Positions 26,567 through 35,811 of a DNA stretch of 42,641 nucleotides are shown here, one piece after another. Every line of letters starts with the position of its first letter. Position 1 is the stretch's first letter. The notes under the pieces are model-generated. The model searched no databases, was not told the origin of the DNA, and was given only the letters and a program-made list of their open reading frames with translations. Made by a program: the position numbers and the translations under genes. The stretch is from Andreesenia angusta (GTDB lineage: Bacteria > Bacillota > Clostridia > Tissierellales > Gottschalkiaceae), in contig JAUNVB010000014.1 of NCBI GenBank assembly GCA_030537835.1, forward strand, positions 1 to 42,641. Direction: 5' to 3'.

Positions 26567-28420
26567 ATGAATGGTAAAATGAAGTATTTTCTTATCAGTT
26601 TAATTTCATTAGTATTTACAATTACAATATTCTCTGAAAAAGGTATTAGTAGCTCTGATAAACTGGTGTTTGTATCTGTAAAAAATACTGATCTTTCAGA
26701 GTATGAGAATAGAAATTGTGCAGTAGGTCTGCTTAGTTTAAAGCCTGCTAGTAAAAATATGGAAAGCATCTATTTAGCAACTGCTTATAGAAGGACTTTT
26801 CTATTAAATGTAGATCTAAAAGGAGAAATTGAATTCAATGAAGGTATACCAGAATATAGAAATTATAGTAGTATAAAAAAAGCTTTAAAAAAAGAATATG
26901 AAAATATGGATCAGAAAAAAGGAATAGAATCTATTGGACAGATATTGAACGAGAATGGAATTAAGAGGGCATATTATGGGAATGATGAAGATTATCTTAT
27001 AATGACGGATAATATTGGTAGGTATGATAAAGGAGATAGAGTAGTTCCTGCATTTAATGAAATAGAAGATTTTTTAGATAAAGAGTTTGAAGAAATGGAT
27101 ATAGTATTTATTTCCATCGATTCAGAGGAGGAAAATGAATATATTGAAAGATTATTAGAATCAAAATACCCTGTTCTATTATGGTCTAAGTATAGAAAAC
27201 AGAATGGAATTATAAGGAATAGAAGTCTAAGTACTGCTCTATATAAAGATGAAATGAATAGCGAAGGGATTTTGACTTCAGACTCTACTAAAAGAAGAGG
27301 ATTAATAAATAATTTAGATCTAGGAACGAGTATATTAGAGTATTTTAATCTAGAGAATGATAATGACAGTGGTAAGATGATAAAAATAGAGAAAGACTTA
27401 GGAAAGAGCTATATTGAAAAGATATTTAATTCATATATAAATTTGACTATTTCAAAATATATCTTTCATGGTCTTACTATAAGTTTTTCTTTTATATTAA
27501 TATTTCTATACTTTATGAAAAAAGATATATATAAAAAGCATAGAGATAAGATATATTTGCCAATACTATTCATATTATTTTCAATAATCTATAGTTTCTT
27601 AAGCTATAATGTATTTCTATATAATGGGTTTATAATAATTTCATCGCTAATTCTTTTCTTTATATTTAAAAAGAAGAGTTGGAATATTATCTATTTAGTC
27701 TTTATTCTTGACTTTATAATGCTAATAGGTATATTCTTCTTTAAAGATATTTTATATAATTCATTTATAGGTTATAATAGCATATTAGCGGGCGGAAGAT
27801 ATTATGGACTTAATAATGATATAATGGGCTGTTTTATCGCTACAGGCATATTATCTTCAATAATAATATCGAAGAGAATAGATAAATATCTTGGGTTTTT
27901 TTATCTATTAATACATGTTTTAGGATTAACTGGAAGATATGGAAGTAATTTTGGTGGTCTCCTTACTATAATACTTTCTACAGCAATATTTACTTATTAT
28001 TTTCTTTTCGAAGATAGGAATAGAAAGAAGATATTTATAGTACTACCTTTTGTGCTTTTAATAGTTTTAGGGGTAGTTTTCTTAGGCAAAGGAGAGACTA
28101 ATCATATAGCAAGCTTTTTTAAAAGAGTATGTATATATGGATTTATTGAGTTTAAAGATATGATAGTTAAGAAGATAATACATTTGATAAAAATGACTAT
28201 TCTGCCACCTTGGTCGGTAATTTTTATTATTGAGTCAATTTACATCATAAAAAGACTTAAGAAAAGGTTTAAAAGAAATGATTTAATAAAGGCTATGTAT
28301 CTTGTATCAATTGGCGCTCTGTTCTTTAATGATACAGGTGTAGTGGCATTTACTTATATAAATTTATTTACAATTGCAATTATATCATATTTAGAGGAAA
28401 GAGGTTATGAATTTGAATAG
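26567..28420 (+). CDS. Membrane protein with an alkaline-phosphatase-superfamily-like ectodomain, paralogue 1
   Basis: Encodes 617 residues from the ATG at 26567, six bases after GGAGAG; a longer frame to 26504 lacks a ribosome site. An N-terminal hydrophobic segment (about 5-23) is followed by an extracytoplasmic domain (about 25-275) whose end, SDSTKRRGLINNLDLGTSIL, matches the closing motif of phosphatase/sulfatase-fold proteins. About ten membrane segments follow (from about 300), with the landmarks GYNSILAGGRYYGLNNDIMG and TGRYGSNFGGLLT. The usual catalytic Thr/Ser and metal ligands of active phosphatases are not evident. The next gene is a full-length paralogue. Function unknown; cell-envelope polymer handling is a guess. 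Confidence 0.65.
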   Translation: MNGKMKYFLISLISLVFTITIFSEKGISSSDKLVFVSVKNTDLSEYENRNCAVGLLSLKPASKNMESIYLATAYRRTFLLNVDLKGEIEFNEGIPEYRNYSSIKKALKKEYENMDQKKGIESIGQILNENGIKRAYYGNDEDYLIMTDNIGRYDKGDRVVPAFNEIEDFLDKEFEEMDIVFISIDSEEENEYIERLLESKYPVLLWSKYRKQNGIIRNRSLSTALYKDEMNSEGILTSDSTKRRGLINNLDLGTSILEYFNLENDNDSGKMIKIEKDLGKSYIEKIFNSYINLTISKYIFHGLTISFSFILIFLYFMKKDIYKKHRDKIYLPILFILFSIIYSFLSYNVFLYNGFIIISSLILFFIFKKKSWNIIYLVFILDFIMLIGIFFFKDILYNSFIGYNSILAGGRYYGLNNDIMGCFIATGILSSIIISKRIDKYLGFFYLLIHVLGLTGRYGSNFGGLLTIILSTAIFTYYFLFEDRNRKKIFIVLPFVLLIVLGVVFLGKGETNHIASFFKRVCIYGFIEFKDMIVKKIIHLIKMTILPPWSVIFIIESIYIIKRLKKRFKRNDLIKAMYLVSIGALFFNDTGVVAFTYINLFTIAIISYLEERGYEFE

Positions 28421-30338
28421 GATTATGAAGATAAGAGCATTTTTCATATTTTTAGCAGCTTTTGTATTAGTATTTGCATCTAATACTGATTCATTTGCAA
28501 AAAAAGATAAGAAGACTGTAATAATTGCATTAGATAAGATGGATTTTAGAGATTTAAACTACTTAATGGGAGATGAATCTGCTATAGGAGTTATGAGTGC
28601 TAAGACGGCTAGAGGTAATGGAAGTTCTCTAGAAAGTCAGTACACAACTATATCTACAGGGATTAGAGTAACTGTTAAAGAAGAGGACTTTTATGGGATT
28701 GAAAAATATGGTGAAGGGATACAGATAAAAGAGTTTTCTGAAATAAAAAGAGGACTTGATGAAAGATATGAAGGTTTTACTGAAAAATTTAAGTTTTCAG
28801 GAGATCTATTTCATCAAAAAGGGCTTAAAACAGCCTTTTTGGGAAATGATAGTGCTGCTATACTCTTAGCTGATTCAAATGGATTTATAGATTATGGTGA
28901 TTTCTTTTCATCATTCGATGATTATGATTTTTTAAGAAATTCTACATTGGAATTACTAGAAAAAGCAGATTTATTAGCTATATCATATGATGCAGAAGCT
29001 AGTATAAATAGATTAGAAATGATTAAAAATCTTATAGAAGAAATAGATGCAGATGTATATCTATTACCTAAATATATAGGAGGCAATGCTGCCGTTATAA
29101 ATAATACTACAATAAAACCTATAATGATAAAAGGAATGGGAAGAGGTATTTTAAATAGCAATACGACTAAGAGAGAAGCACTCGTAACTAATATAGATAT
29201 AATGCCTACAATACTTGAAAGTTATGGGATAGAATACGATGGTATAGTAGGAAAGGTATTGAGTGTAGACGATGATTCGGAAAATTTAATTGAAGATCTT
29301 AAAGCAAAGTTTTTAAGATATACTAATTTAACTCGTATAAAATACAGCTTTAATATAATGGTAATTTATACTATATTGATATTCATATTGCTTTATTTTA
29401 TTCAAAAGAGAAATTTTGAAAACTATGATATATTTATTTATTTACCACTGACTAGTATATTAGTTTCTTTATATATAGGAAGTTTCTTAGCGGATTTCCA
29501 TAATAAAATCTATATATTTGGCACGATAGCAATAGCATTTATATTGAATTTTATACTGAAAAAATTAAAGATATTAAATTTAAAATATATATCTTTATTG
29601 ATATTTACAACGATAGTTGTAGGAATTGTTATATATCCAGAGATTATATATAATTCTTTTGTAGGATATAATAATTTAATATCTGGAGGAAGATTTTTTG
29701 GATTCAATAACGATATAATGGGAACATTAATAGGTTCATTCTTATTGAGCTATATATATCTTAGAGAGAATAAAGAAAGATATAAAAGACAGATTATAAC
29801 GATTATAATGGTTCCTATATTATTGATATCGCTGAGCGGTAGATTTGGAAGTAATTTTGGTGGATTATTGACGGCTATAGTGTTATCTTCAATTTTAATA
29901 TATTTTGATTTTTTAGAAAATATATCATTTAAAAAGAAGTTAATATCGGCTACTCTAGTCGTTTTACTAATAATTCTTGGAGTTATATATATGACGAAAG
30001 GATCTGATAATCATATAGCTGAATTTGCAGAGAGAGTTAGATTATATGGAAGTGAAGAATTTTTCTACATGGTAAGGAGGAAGTTTTTTCAAGTTATAAA
30101 TAATGCAAAGAGAATGCCTTGGTATATGGCTCTTATACTTCAGACGACTTTTCTTTTAAATATAATAAAAGATAGAAAAATAGAAAGTGAGATTGTTAAA
30201 TCGGTTAAACTATTTCTTTTTATCGCATTTGTTGCATTATTGACGAATGATACTGGAGTTGTAGCTTTTATATATATGAATAGCTTCATAATCGCTAGAA
30301 TCTTGACAAGAAGAGATAAGGAGAGTAGGACTCTATAG
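28407..30338 (+). CDS. Membrane protein with an alkaline-phosphatase-superfamily-like ectodomain, paralogue 2
   Basis: Encodes 643 residues; the ATG overlaps the end of paralogue 1 by 14 bases behind AAAGAGG, so the pair is translationally coupled. The plan is the same: signal/anchor (about 8-30), ectodomain with VIIALDKMDFRDLNYLMGDE and SQYTTISTGIRVTV, closing motif TKREALVTNIDIMPTILESY, then about ten membrane helices with GYNNLISGGRFFGFNNDIMG, SGRFGSNFGGLLTA and GSDNHIAEFAERVRLYGSEE. This copy is nearer the family consensus than paralogue 1, where motif positions have drifted. The tandem arrangement suggests duplication and perhaps a heterodimer. The enzymatic role is unproven. Confidence 0.68.
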   Translation: MNLNRIMKIRAFFIFLAAFVLVFASNTDSFAKKDKKTVIIALDKMDFRDLNYLMGDESAIGVMSAKTARGNGSSLESQYTTISTGIRVTVKEEDFYGIEKYGEGIQIKEFSEIKRGLDERYEGFTEKFKFSGDLFHQKGLKTAFLGNDSAAILLADSNGFIDYGDFFSSFDDYDFLRNSTLELLEKADLLAISYDAEASINRLEMIKNLIEEIDADVYLLPKYIGGNAAVINNTTIKPIMIKGMGRGILNSNTTKREALVTNIDIMPTILESYGIEYDGIVGKVLSVDDDSENLIEDLKAKFLRYTNLTRIKYSFNIMVIYTILIFILLYFIQKRNFENYDIFIYLPLTSILVSLYIGSFLADFHNKIYIFGTIAIAFILNFILKKLKILNLKYISLLIFTTIVVGIVIYPEIIYNSFVGYNNLISGGRFFGFNNDIMGTLIGSFLLSYIYLRENKERYKRQIITIIMVPILLISLSGRFGSNFGGLLTAIVLSSILIYFDFLENISFKKKLISATLVVLLIILGVIYMTKGSDNHIAEFAERVRLYGSEEFFYMVRRKFFQVINNAKRMPWYMALILQTTFLLNIIKDRKIESEIVKSVKLFLFIAFVALLTNDTGVVAFIYMNSFIIARILTRRDKESRTL

Positions 30339-30417
30339 CTTTTTGGCTTTACAATGGTAAAGATTTAACGTAAAATATAGTTAACGAAATATTATAATAA
30401 TAAAGGAGATTTTGAGG

Positions 30418-31209
30418 ATGAAAAAGAGATTAGGGTTTTTAGCAATTGCGGTTTTATCTGTTGGATTATTATTTGGATGTGGTGATAGTAAGGACGATAC
30501 AGCGAATAATACGGATAAAGGTAAAATTGTAGTGGGATTAGATGATAGTTTTCCACCTATGGGCTTTAAAGATGAAGATGGAGAACTTGTAGGATTCGAT
30601 ATCGATTTAGCAAAAGAGGTTGCTAAGGAGATGGATATGGAAGTAGAATTTAAGCCTCAAGACTGGGATGGAATAGTACTTAGTCTTAATAAAGGGGATA
30701 TAGATGTTATTTGGAACGGATTTACTATAACTGAAGAGAGAAAGAAAGAAGTTAATTTTACTGATGCATATCTTGACAATAGACAGGTATTAGTAGTGAA
30801 AGAGGATTCTGAATATGAAAAACAAGAAGATTTAGATGGAAAGACTTTAGGTATTCAATTAGGAAGTAGTGCTGAAAAAGCGCTTAATGCTCATGAGGAT
30901 TTTAAATCTAATTTAAAAGAAGTTAAGTCATATTCTAATAATGTTGAGGCTCTTATGGACTTAGATGCTGGAAGAGTTGATACTGTTTTAGTTGATGAGA
31001 TAGTAGCTAAATACTTTATAGCTAAGAAAGATGGACATTATAAAGTATTAGATCAGGATCTAGGAAAAGAAGAATATGGAGTAGGAGTAAGTAAGGATAA
31101 TGAGGAATTGTTAGAAAAGCTTAATACAGCATTAGAGAAGGTTAAAAACAGTGAAGAAGGAAAGAAAATCTCTGAAGAATGGTTTACAGAAGATATATTA
31201 GCTAAATAA
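30418..31209 (+). CDS. Polar amino-acid ABC transporter substrate-binding lipoprotein (SBP family 3)
   Basis: Encodes 263 residues from the ATG at 30418, nine bases after AAGGAG. Lipoprotein signal KKRLGFLAIAVLSVGLLFGC, with the lipid-bearing Cys next to GDSKDD. Family 3 binding-protein features: GKIVVGLDDSFPPMGFKDED, VGFDIDLAKEVAKEM, WDGIVLSLNKGDIDVIWNGF, TITEERKKEVNFT, and LDGKTLGIQLGSS at the hinge. GFDIDLAKEV and the Arg in ITEERK are typical of amino-acid binders. It is anchored outside the membrane and delivers the ligand to the permease encoded 14 bases downstream. Confidence 0.92.
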   Translation: MKKRLGFLAIAVLSVGLLFGCGDSKDDTANNTDKGKIVVGLDDSFPPMGFKDEDGELVGFDIDLAKEVAKEMDMEVEFKPQDWDGIVLSLNKGDIDVIWNGFTITEERKKEVNFTDAYLDNRQVLVVKEDSEYEKQEDLDGKTLGIQLGSSAEKALNAHEDFKSNLKEVKSYSNNVEALMDLDAGRVDTVLVDEIVAKYFIAKKDGHYKVLDQDLGKEEYGVGVSKDNEELLEKLNTALEKVKNSEEGKKISEEWFTEDILAK

Positions 31210-31223
31210 ATCGGGGTGTTGGA

Positions 31224-31874
31224 ATGGAAGGTATATTTGGATATTTTTTATATATAATGAGAGGTAGTGGTACGACTCTAGCATTGACTTTTGGAACATT
31301 TCTTTTTTCGGTTCCTTTAGGAATATTAGGAGCTGTTGGGAAAGTATCAGGTGGAAAAGTATTGAGGTATATATTGACTTTTTATACCTGGTTGTTTAGA
31401 GGAACACCACTATTATTGCAAGTGTTTTTTGTCTATTACGGATTGCCTTTTATATCTCCAGCATTGACAATAAATAGTGCATTTATAGCAGCACTTTTGA
31501 CATTTATTTTAAATTATACTGCCTATTTTATTGAGATATTTAGAGGTGGGATAGAGTCTATAGATACGGGACAATATGAAGCTTCTAAGGCATTGGGATT
31601 AAATTATAGGCAAACTATGATGCATATAATTTTTCCTCAGACTATTAGAAGAATAGTGCCTACAACTTCTAGTGAAACGGTTAATCTTGTAAAAGATACT
31701 GCTTTAGTAGCTGTAATAGGACTTAGTGAGCTCTCTCGTTCAGCAAAAGAGATTGTTACAAGAGAGGCTATTATAACACCTTTTATAATAGCAGCTATAA
31801 TCTATCTTGCACTAAATTCTGTTATAATGTATGTATTCAGAAGAATAGAAGAAAAGAATAAGATATATGGGTAA
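31224..31874 (+). CDS. Polar amino-acid ABC transporter permease (HisMQ type)
   Basis: Encodes 216 residues with about five membrane helices. Typical features: SGTTLALTFGTFLFSVPLGI near the N-terminus, TWLFRGTPLLLQVFFVYYGL, and the EAA loop EASKALGLNYRQTMMHIIFP that contacts the ATPase. GGGGTG precedes the ATG. A strong terminator follows with no ATPase gene, so the nucleotide-binding subunit must be encoded elsewhere or shared. It works with the binding protein just upstream to import an amino acid, probably a polar one or cystine; the exact substrate is not readable. Confidence 0.9.
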   Translation: MEGIFGYFLYIMRGSGTTLALTFGTFLFSVPLGILGAVGKVSGGKVLRYILTFYTWLFRGTPLLLQVFFVYYGLPFISPALTINSAFIAALLTFILNYTAYFIEIFRGGIESIDTGQYEASKALGLNYRQTMMHIIFPQTIRRIVPTTSSETVNLVKDTALVAVIGLSELSRSAKEIVTREAIITPFIIAAIIYLALNSVIMYVFRRIEEKNKIYG

Positions 31875-31877
31875 AAA

Positions 31878-31903
31878 AGAGACCGAAAGGTCTCTTTTTT
31901 TTT
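31878..31903 (+). terminator. Intrinsic terminator after the amino-acid ABC permease
   Basis: AGAGACC, GAAA tetraloop, GGTCTCT, then nine T. Confidence 0.9.
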
Positions 31904-32227
31904 GAGAAAATATCTAATTGGAAATTTTTATATTCGGAGAAGTTGTAGAAAAAATATAAAAGAAATAAAAAAATTATGAGATTAATAATTAAATCAGATT
32001 AAAAATAATACAACTATATATATATAAATATTTTTAAATAGAATGAGCTAACCGTTATATTAGATTGAATATCAAAACAAAATCAATTATACCATATTCT
32101 GTATAAAATATAAAATTGAATAAAATAATCATATAAGATAAGCCTTATACATACTTTAAATAATAATCAGTATTGACTAAATGGAAATAAATGCGAAGAC
32201 AATACAAAAAACATTAAGGAGGATTTC
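31904..32227 (+). other. AT-rich intergenic region upstream of the nickel/peptide ABC operon
   Basis: 324 bases of very AT-rich DNA with no credible reading frame. A weak partial inverted repeat around TAAGATAAGCCTTA (32135-32148) could be an operator. No consensus promoter or riboswitch stands out. AAGGAGG at 32217 is the ribosome site of the next gene. Nothing else is supported. Confidence 0.5.
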
Positions 32228-33901
32228 ATGAAAAAATCAAAAGTATTATTTTTATGCATGTTTATTTTAATGCTTGCATTACCTTTATCAGCATGTGGTG
32301 ATAATGATAATAATGATAATGGCGGAGAACAAAAAAATAGCAAGCAAGAACAAACAAAGCCAGGTGAAAGAGACCGAAAAGGTCGAGCTAAAGATGAACT
32401 GGTTGTATCAATGGGAGAGTCAGTTCCGCATGAGTTTGATCCAAGGAAAAGGCATGGGATGTATAATGAAGCCCATATCACACATAGCACATTATTAAGG
32501 AAAACACCAAACTTAGATATAGTTGGTGATTTTGCAAAAGATTATGAAATATCAGAGGATGGATTGTTATGGACATTTAACTTACATGACAACTTTAAAT
32601 TTAGTAATGGTGAGCCTGTAACAGCGGAAGATGTTAAATTTTCGTATGAAATGTTGATAGAAGATGGGCAACATTGGGACCTTGATTTTATTGATAAAAT
32701 TATAATTCCAGAAGAAAATAAAATGGAATTTCATTTAAAAGAGCCTAGATCTACATTTACAGCACAGTTATCTGAGGTTCCGATTGTGCCGAAGGATCAC
32801 TATGATGATAATTATTCCAAGAATCCTATAGGTTCAGGCCCTTATATGGTTTCAGAGCATAATCCAAATGAGCAGGCAATTTTTGAAGTTAATCCACATT
32901 GGCATGGAGAAGAGCCATATTTTAAAAAATGGACATGGGTATTATTGGAAGAAAATACGGCTTTAGCTGCGCTAGAATCAGGAGATGTTGATATTATATA
33001 TTCAATTCCAGAATTCGCTGATAAAGAAGTTAAGGGCTGTAAATTATTTGAATTTGAGTCTAATGATGTTCGTGGCTTATCTATGCCTTATGTGAAAAAA
33101 GGAGAAGTAGATTCTTCACCAGACGGATATCCTGTAGGGAACGATGTTACTTCAGATCCTGCAATAAGAAAAGCTTTAAATATTGGTATGAATAGACAAA
33201 AAGTGGTGGATACAGTATTAAATGGTCATGGGAAACCTGCTTATTCTATAATAGATAATATACCTGAGTTTAATCCAGAAACAGCGATAGAAGATAATAG
33301 AGTTGATGAAGCAAAAGAGTTGCTAGATAAAGCTGGTTGGATAGAAGGGAAAAATGGAGTACGAGAAAAAGATGGATTGAAAGCATCTTTCAAATTATAT
33401 TATCCTACACAAGATCAATTGAGAACAAATATTGCAATTGAAGCTGCAGAGCAAGCAAAGCCATTAGGTATAGATATAGAGCTTGTAGGAAGTAACTGGG
33501 ATGAAATGGCAACAAAAGCACATGAATCAGCACTTTTATATGCAGGAGGTAGATTAAACCCTACAATGTTTTATACTTCACATAACCCAGAAGCTGCTGG
33601 TCGTGGTTGGACTAATGTAACTTTTTATGACAATCCTAAAGTAACAGAGTATATGGAGAAAGCTATAACATCTATAGATCCAGAGGAAGCACTTAAGTAT
33701 TGGCACTTAGCTCAATGGGATGGAGAAACTGGTGCTAGTACATTGGGAGATTTACCTAATGTATGGCTAGTTCGTTGGAACCATACCTATATTGGAGATG
33801 AAAGAATTGATGTTGGGGAACAAGGCATACACAGTCATGGTCATGATTGGGCGTTACTTCACAATATAGCTAAATGGAAGTGGAGTGAAAAAGCTAAATA
33901 A
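32228..33901 (+). CDS. Nickel/peptide-type ABC transporter substrate-binding lipoprotein (NikA/CntA-like, SBP family 5)
   Basis: Encodes 557 residues. Lipobox LPLSAC, with Cys at about residue 23. Family 5 features: DELVVSMGESVPHEFDPRKR, LLRKTPNLDIVGDFAKDYEI, WTFNLHDNFKFSNGEPVTAE, DVKFSYEM and IRKALNIGMNRQKVVDTVLN. The His-rich end GIHSHGHDWALL resembles clostridial nickel or nickel-metallophore binding proteins rather than oligopeptide binders. The five-gene SBP-permease-permease-ATPase-ATPase order is that of nik/cnt/opp operons, and the presence of NiSOD in the window suits nickel, but a di- or oligopeptide ligand is not excluded. CGN arginine codons are more frequent than in neighbouring genes. 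Confidence 0.82.
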   Translation: MKKSKVLFLCMFILMLALPLSACGDNDNNDNGGEQKNSKQEQTKPGERDRKGRAKDELVVSMGESVPHEFDPRKRHGMYNEAHITHSTLLRKTPNLDIVGDFAKDYEISEDGLLWTFNLHDNFKFSNGEPVTAEDVKFSYEMLIEDGQHWDLDFIDKIIIPEENKMEFHLKEPRSTFTAQLSEVPIVPKDHYDDNYSKNPIGSGPYMVSEHNPNEQAIFEVNPHWHGEEPYFKKWTWVLLEENTALAALESGDVDIIYSIPEFADKEVKGCKLFEFESNDVRGLSMPYVKKGEVDSSPDGYPVGNDVTSDPAIRKALNIGMNRQKVVDTVLNGHGKPAYSIIDNIPEFNPETAIEDNRVDEAKELLDKAGWIEGKNGVREKDGLKASFKLYYPTQDQLRTNIAIEAAEQAKPLGIDIELVGSNWDEMATKAHESALLYAGGRLNPTMFYTSHNPEAAGRGWTNVTFYDNPKVTEYMEKAITSIDPEEALKYWHLAQWDGETGASTLGDLPNVWLVRWNHTYIGDERIDVGEQGIHSHGHDWALLHNIAKWKWSEKAK

Positions 33902-33923
33902 TATTCCGTTAGTGAGAAGTCTT

Positions 33924-33953
33924 AGGATGTCCTGAAAAGGACATCCTATTTTT
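33924..33953 (+). terminator. Attenuating hairpin between binding protein and permeases
   Basis: AGGATGTCC, six-base loop, GGACATCCT, then ATTTTT. Being inside the operon, it probably limits permease and ATPase expression relative to the binding protein. Confidence 0.8.
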
Positions 33954-33973
33954 AAATAGAGAGGTGAGTATAA

Positions 33974-34951
33974 TTGAGTAATATTGCTTTAACAATAGGC
34001 AAAAAAATAATAAGAGGTATCACACTGTTGATAGGAGTTTCTGTTTTAGCATTTATTTTAACAAAAATATCTCCAGTTGACCCTGTGTTAGCAAGTGTTA
34101 ATTATGATTCTTCACTTACTAAGGAACAGTATGATGCAATTGCTAAATACTGGGGACTTGATAAACCATCAGTAACCCAATATTTTATATGGCTAAAAAA
34201 TTTTGTTACAGGTGATTTAGGAAACTCTAGAATACACAGGCAACCTGTAAAGGAAATAATTGCTGCAAGAGCAGGAACATCAGCTGCTTTAATGGGATTT
34301 TCATGGATCCTATCTGGTATAATAGGTTTTTGCTTAGGAACAATTGCTGCTTTTAAACGAGGCAAATTATCAGATAAAGTTATAAAATGGATATCATATT
34401 TACAAATATCAGTACCAACATTTTGGATAGGATTAATGTTCTTATTAATATTTTCTGTAAAACTAAAGTTATTTCCTATTGGAATATCTTCCCCTATAAG
34501 CATGTTAAAAAGTGAAGTATCACTTGCGGATAAAATAAGGCATCTTATACTTCCGGTATTCACACTTAGTGTTCTTGGAATAGCGAATGTTACATTACAT
34601 ACTAGAGAAAAAATGTTAGATGTACTAAATAGTGAGTATGTAATATTTGCAAGAGCAAGAGGAGAAACAAATTAGGAAATTTTTAAGAATCATGCTTTAA
34701 GAAATGCTATAGTGCCAGCAATTACAATACATTTCTCATATTTTGGTGAGTTATTTGGTGGTTCTATTCTTGCTGAACAAGTTTTTTCTTATCCGGGGCT
34801 TGGATCAACTTTAACTGAAGCGGGATTAAAGTCAGATACGGCATTATTATTAGCGATAGTTGTTATTGGGGCAGTATTTGTTTTTGTTGGTAATTTGACT
34901 GCTGATATATTAAATGCAGCAACAGATCCATATTTAAGAAAAGAGACTTAG
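33974..34951 (+). pseudogene. NikB/CntB-like ABC permease interrupted by an in-frame TAG
   Basis: A single frame of 325 residues is broken only by TAG at 34673-34675. The start is a TTG 13 bases after GAGGTGAG. Before the stop, ITLLIGVSVLAFILTKISPV and DPVLASVNYD are typical of the first helix and loop of OppB/NikB permeases; GDLGNSRIHRQPVKEIIAAR and SVPTFWIGLMFLLIFSVKLK follow. The stop falls inside the EAA coupling loop (FARARGETN, stop, EIFKNHALRNAIVPAI), where other permeases have a charged or polar residue. After it the frame continues to DPYLRKET with no further damage. One mutation from AAG or CAG would explain it; readthrough or pyrrolysine is less likely. The downstream genes look intact. 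Confidence 0.8.
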
Positions 34952-34978
34952 ATTATATATAATTTAAAGGAGAGCGTT

Positions 34979-35800
34979 ATGAAACTGAATTTAAAAAAGA
35001 AAGTAGTTTTTTCTATTGTTTTTTCATTAAGCATTATTTTAATAATATTATTATTATCTATCGTAATGGACTCTAGTAAATTAAATACAAATTATGAAAT
35101 ACGTAGTTTGGCTCCTTCTTTTACACATATATTCGGAACTGACTGGATGGGAAGAGATATGCTTTTAAGAACAGTAAAGGGGTTGCAGTTTTCATTAATG
35201 GTAGGTTTATTAGGTGCGTTTTTAGGAGTAGGCATTGCTATTATATTGGGAGTTATATCGGCATTAGGTAGTGAAAAAGTAGATTCAGCGATATTATGGA
35301 CTATTGATTTATTTATAGGTATGCCACATCTAATATTTATGATATTAATATCTTTTGCCGTTGGGAAAGGTGCAAAAGGAGTTGTAATTGCAACAGCCCT
35401 TACGCATTGGCCGGCACTTGCTAGATTGATACGTAATGAAGTATTGCATCTTAAAAATATGGAGTATATCAACTTATCTCATAACCTAGGAAAAAGCAAT
35501 TGGTTCGTTGTAAGAAATCATATATTGCTGATTATTTTTCCGCAAATATTAGTGGGTTTTCTATTATTATTTCCACATGTAATTTTACATGAAGCTTCTA
35601 TGACATTCCTAGGTTTTGGACTTTCAGCACAAACACCATCAATAGGAATAATTCTTTCAGAGGCAGTTAAACATATTTCGCTTGGAGACTGGTGGTTAGT
35701 GTTTTTTCCAGGGACGTCGTTAGTACTACTAGTTAAGAGTTTTGATAATATAGGAGAATCTTTAAGAATGTATGTAGATCCTCAGATGAGATATATTTAG
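34979..35800 (+). CDS. NikC/CntC-like ABC transporter permease
   Basis: Encodes 273 residues with about six membrane helices. Features of the DppC/NikC group: HIFGTDWMGRDMLLRTVKGL, SLMVGLLGAFLGVGIAIILG, and a coupling loop YINLSHNLGKSNWFVVRNHI followed by LLIIFPQILVGFLLLFPHVI and MTFLGFGLSAQTPSIGIILS. AAAGGAGAG precedes the ATG. It should pair with the interrupted permease upstream to form the channel, so the transporter may be non-functional if that gene is dead. The ATPase genes follow after 11 bases. Confidence 0.88.
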   Translation: MKLNLKKKVVFSIVFSLSIILIILLLSIVMDSSKLNTNYEIRSLAPSFTHIFGTDWMGRDMLLRTVKGLQFSLMVGLLGAFLGVGIAIILGVISALGSEKVDSAILWTIDLFIGMPHLIFMILISFAVGKGAKGVVIATALTHWPALARLIRNEVLHLKNMEYINLSHNLGKSNWFVVRNHILLIIFPQILVGFLLLFPHVILHEASMTFLGFGLSAQTPSIGIILSEAVKHISLGDWWLVFFPGTSLVLLVKSFDNIGESLRMYVDPQMRYI

Positions 35801-35811
35801 GAGGGAAATAA

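Noticed and set aside
34102-34563. Minus-strand frame of 153 codons inside the permease
   Set aside because: It is antisense to clear permease coding sequence and shows no family features.
34673-34675. TAG as a pyrrolysine codon
   Set aside because: Pyrrolysine outside methylamine methyltransferases is rare, and nothing in the window indicates a pyl system. A nonsense mutation is simpler.
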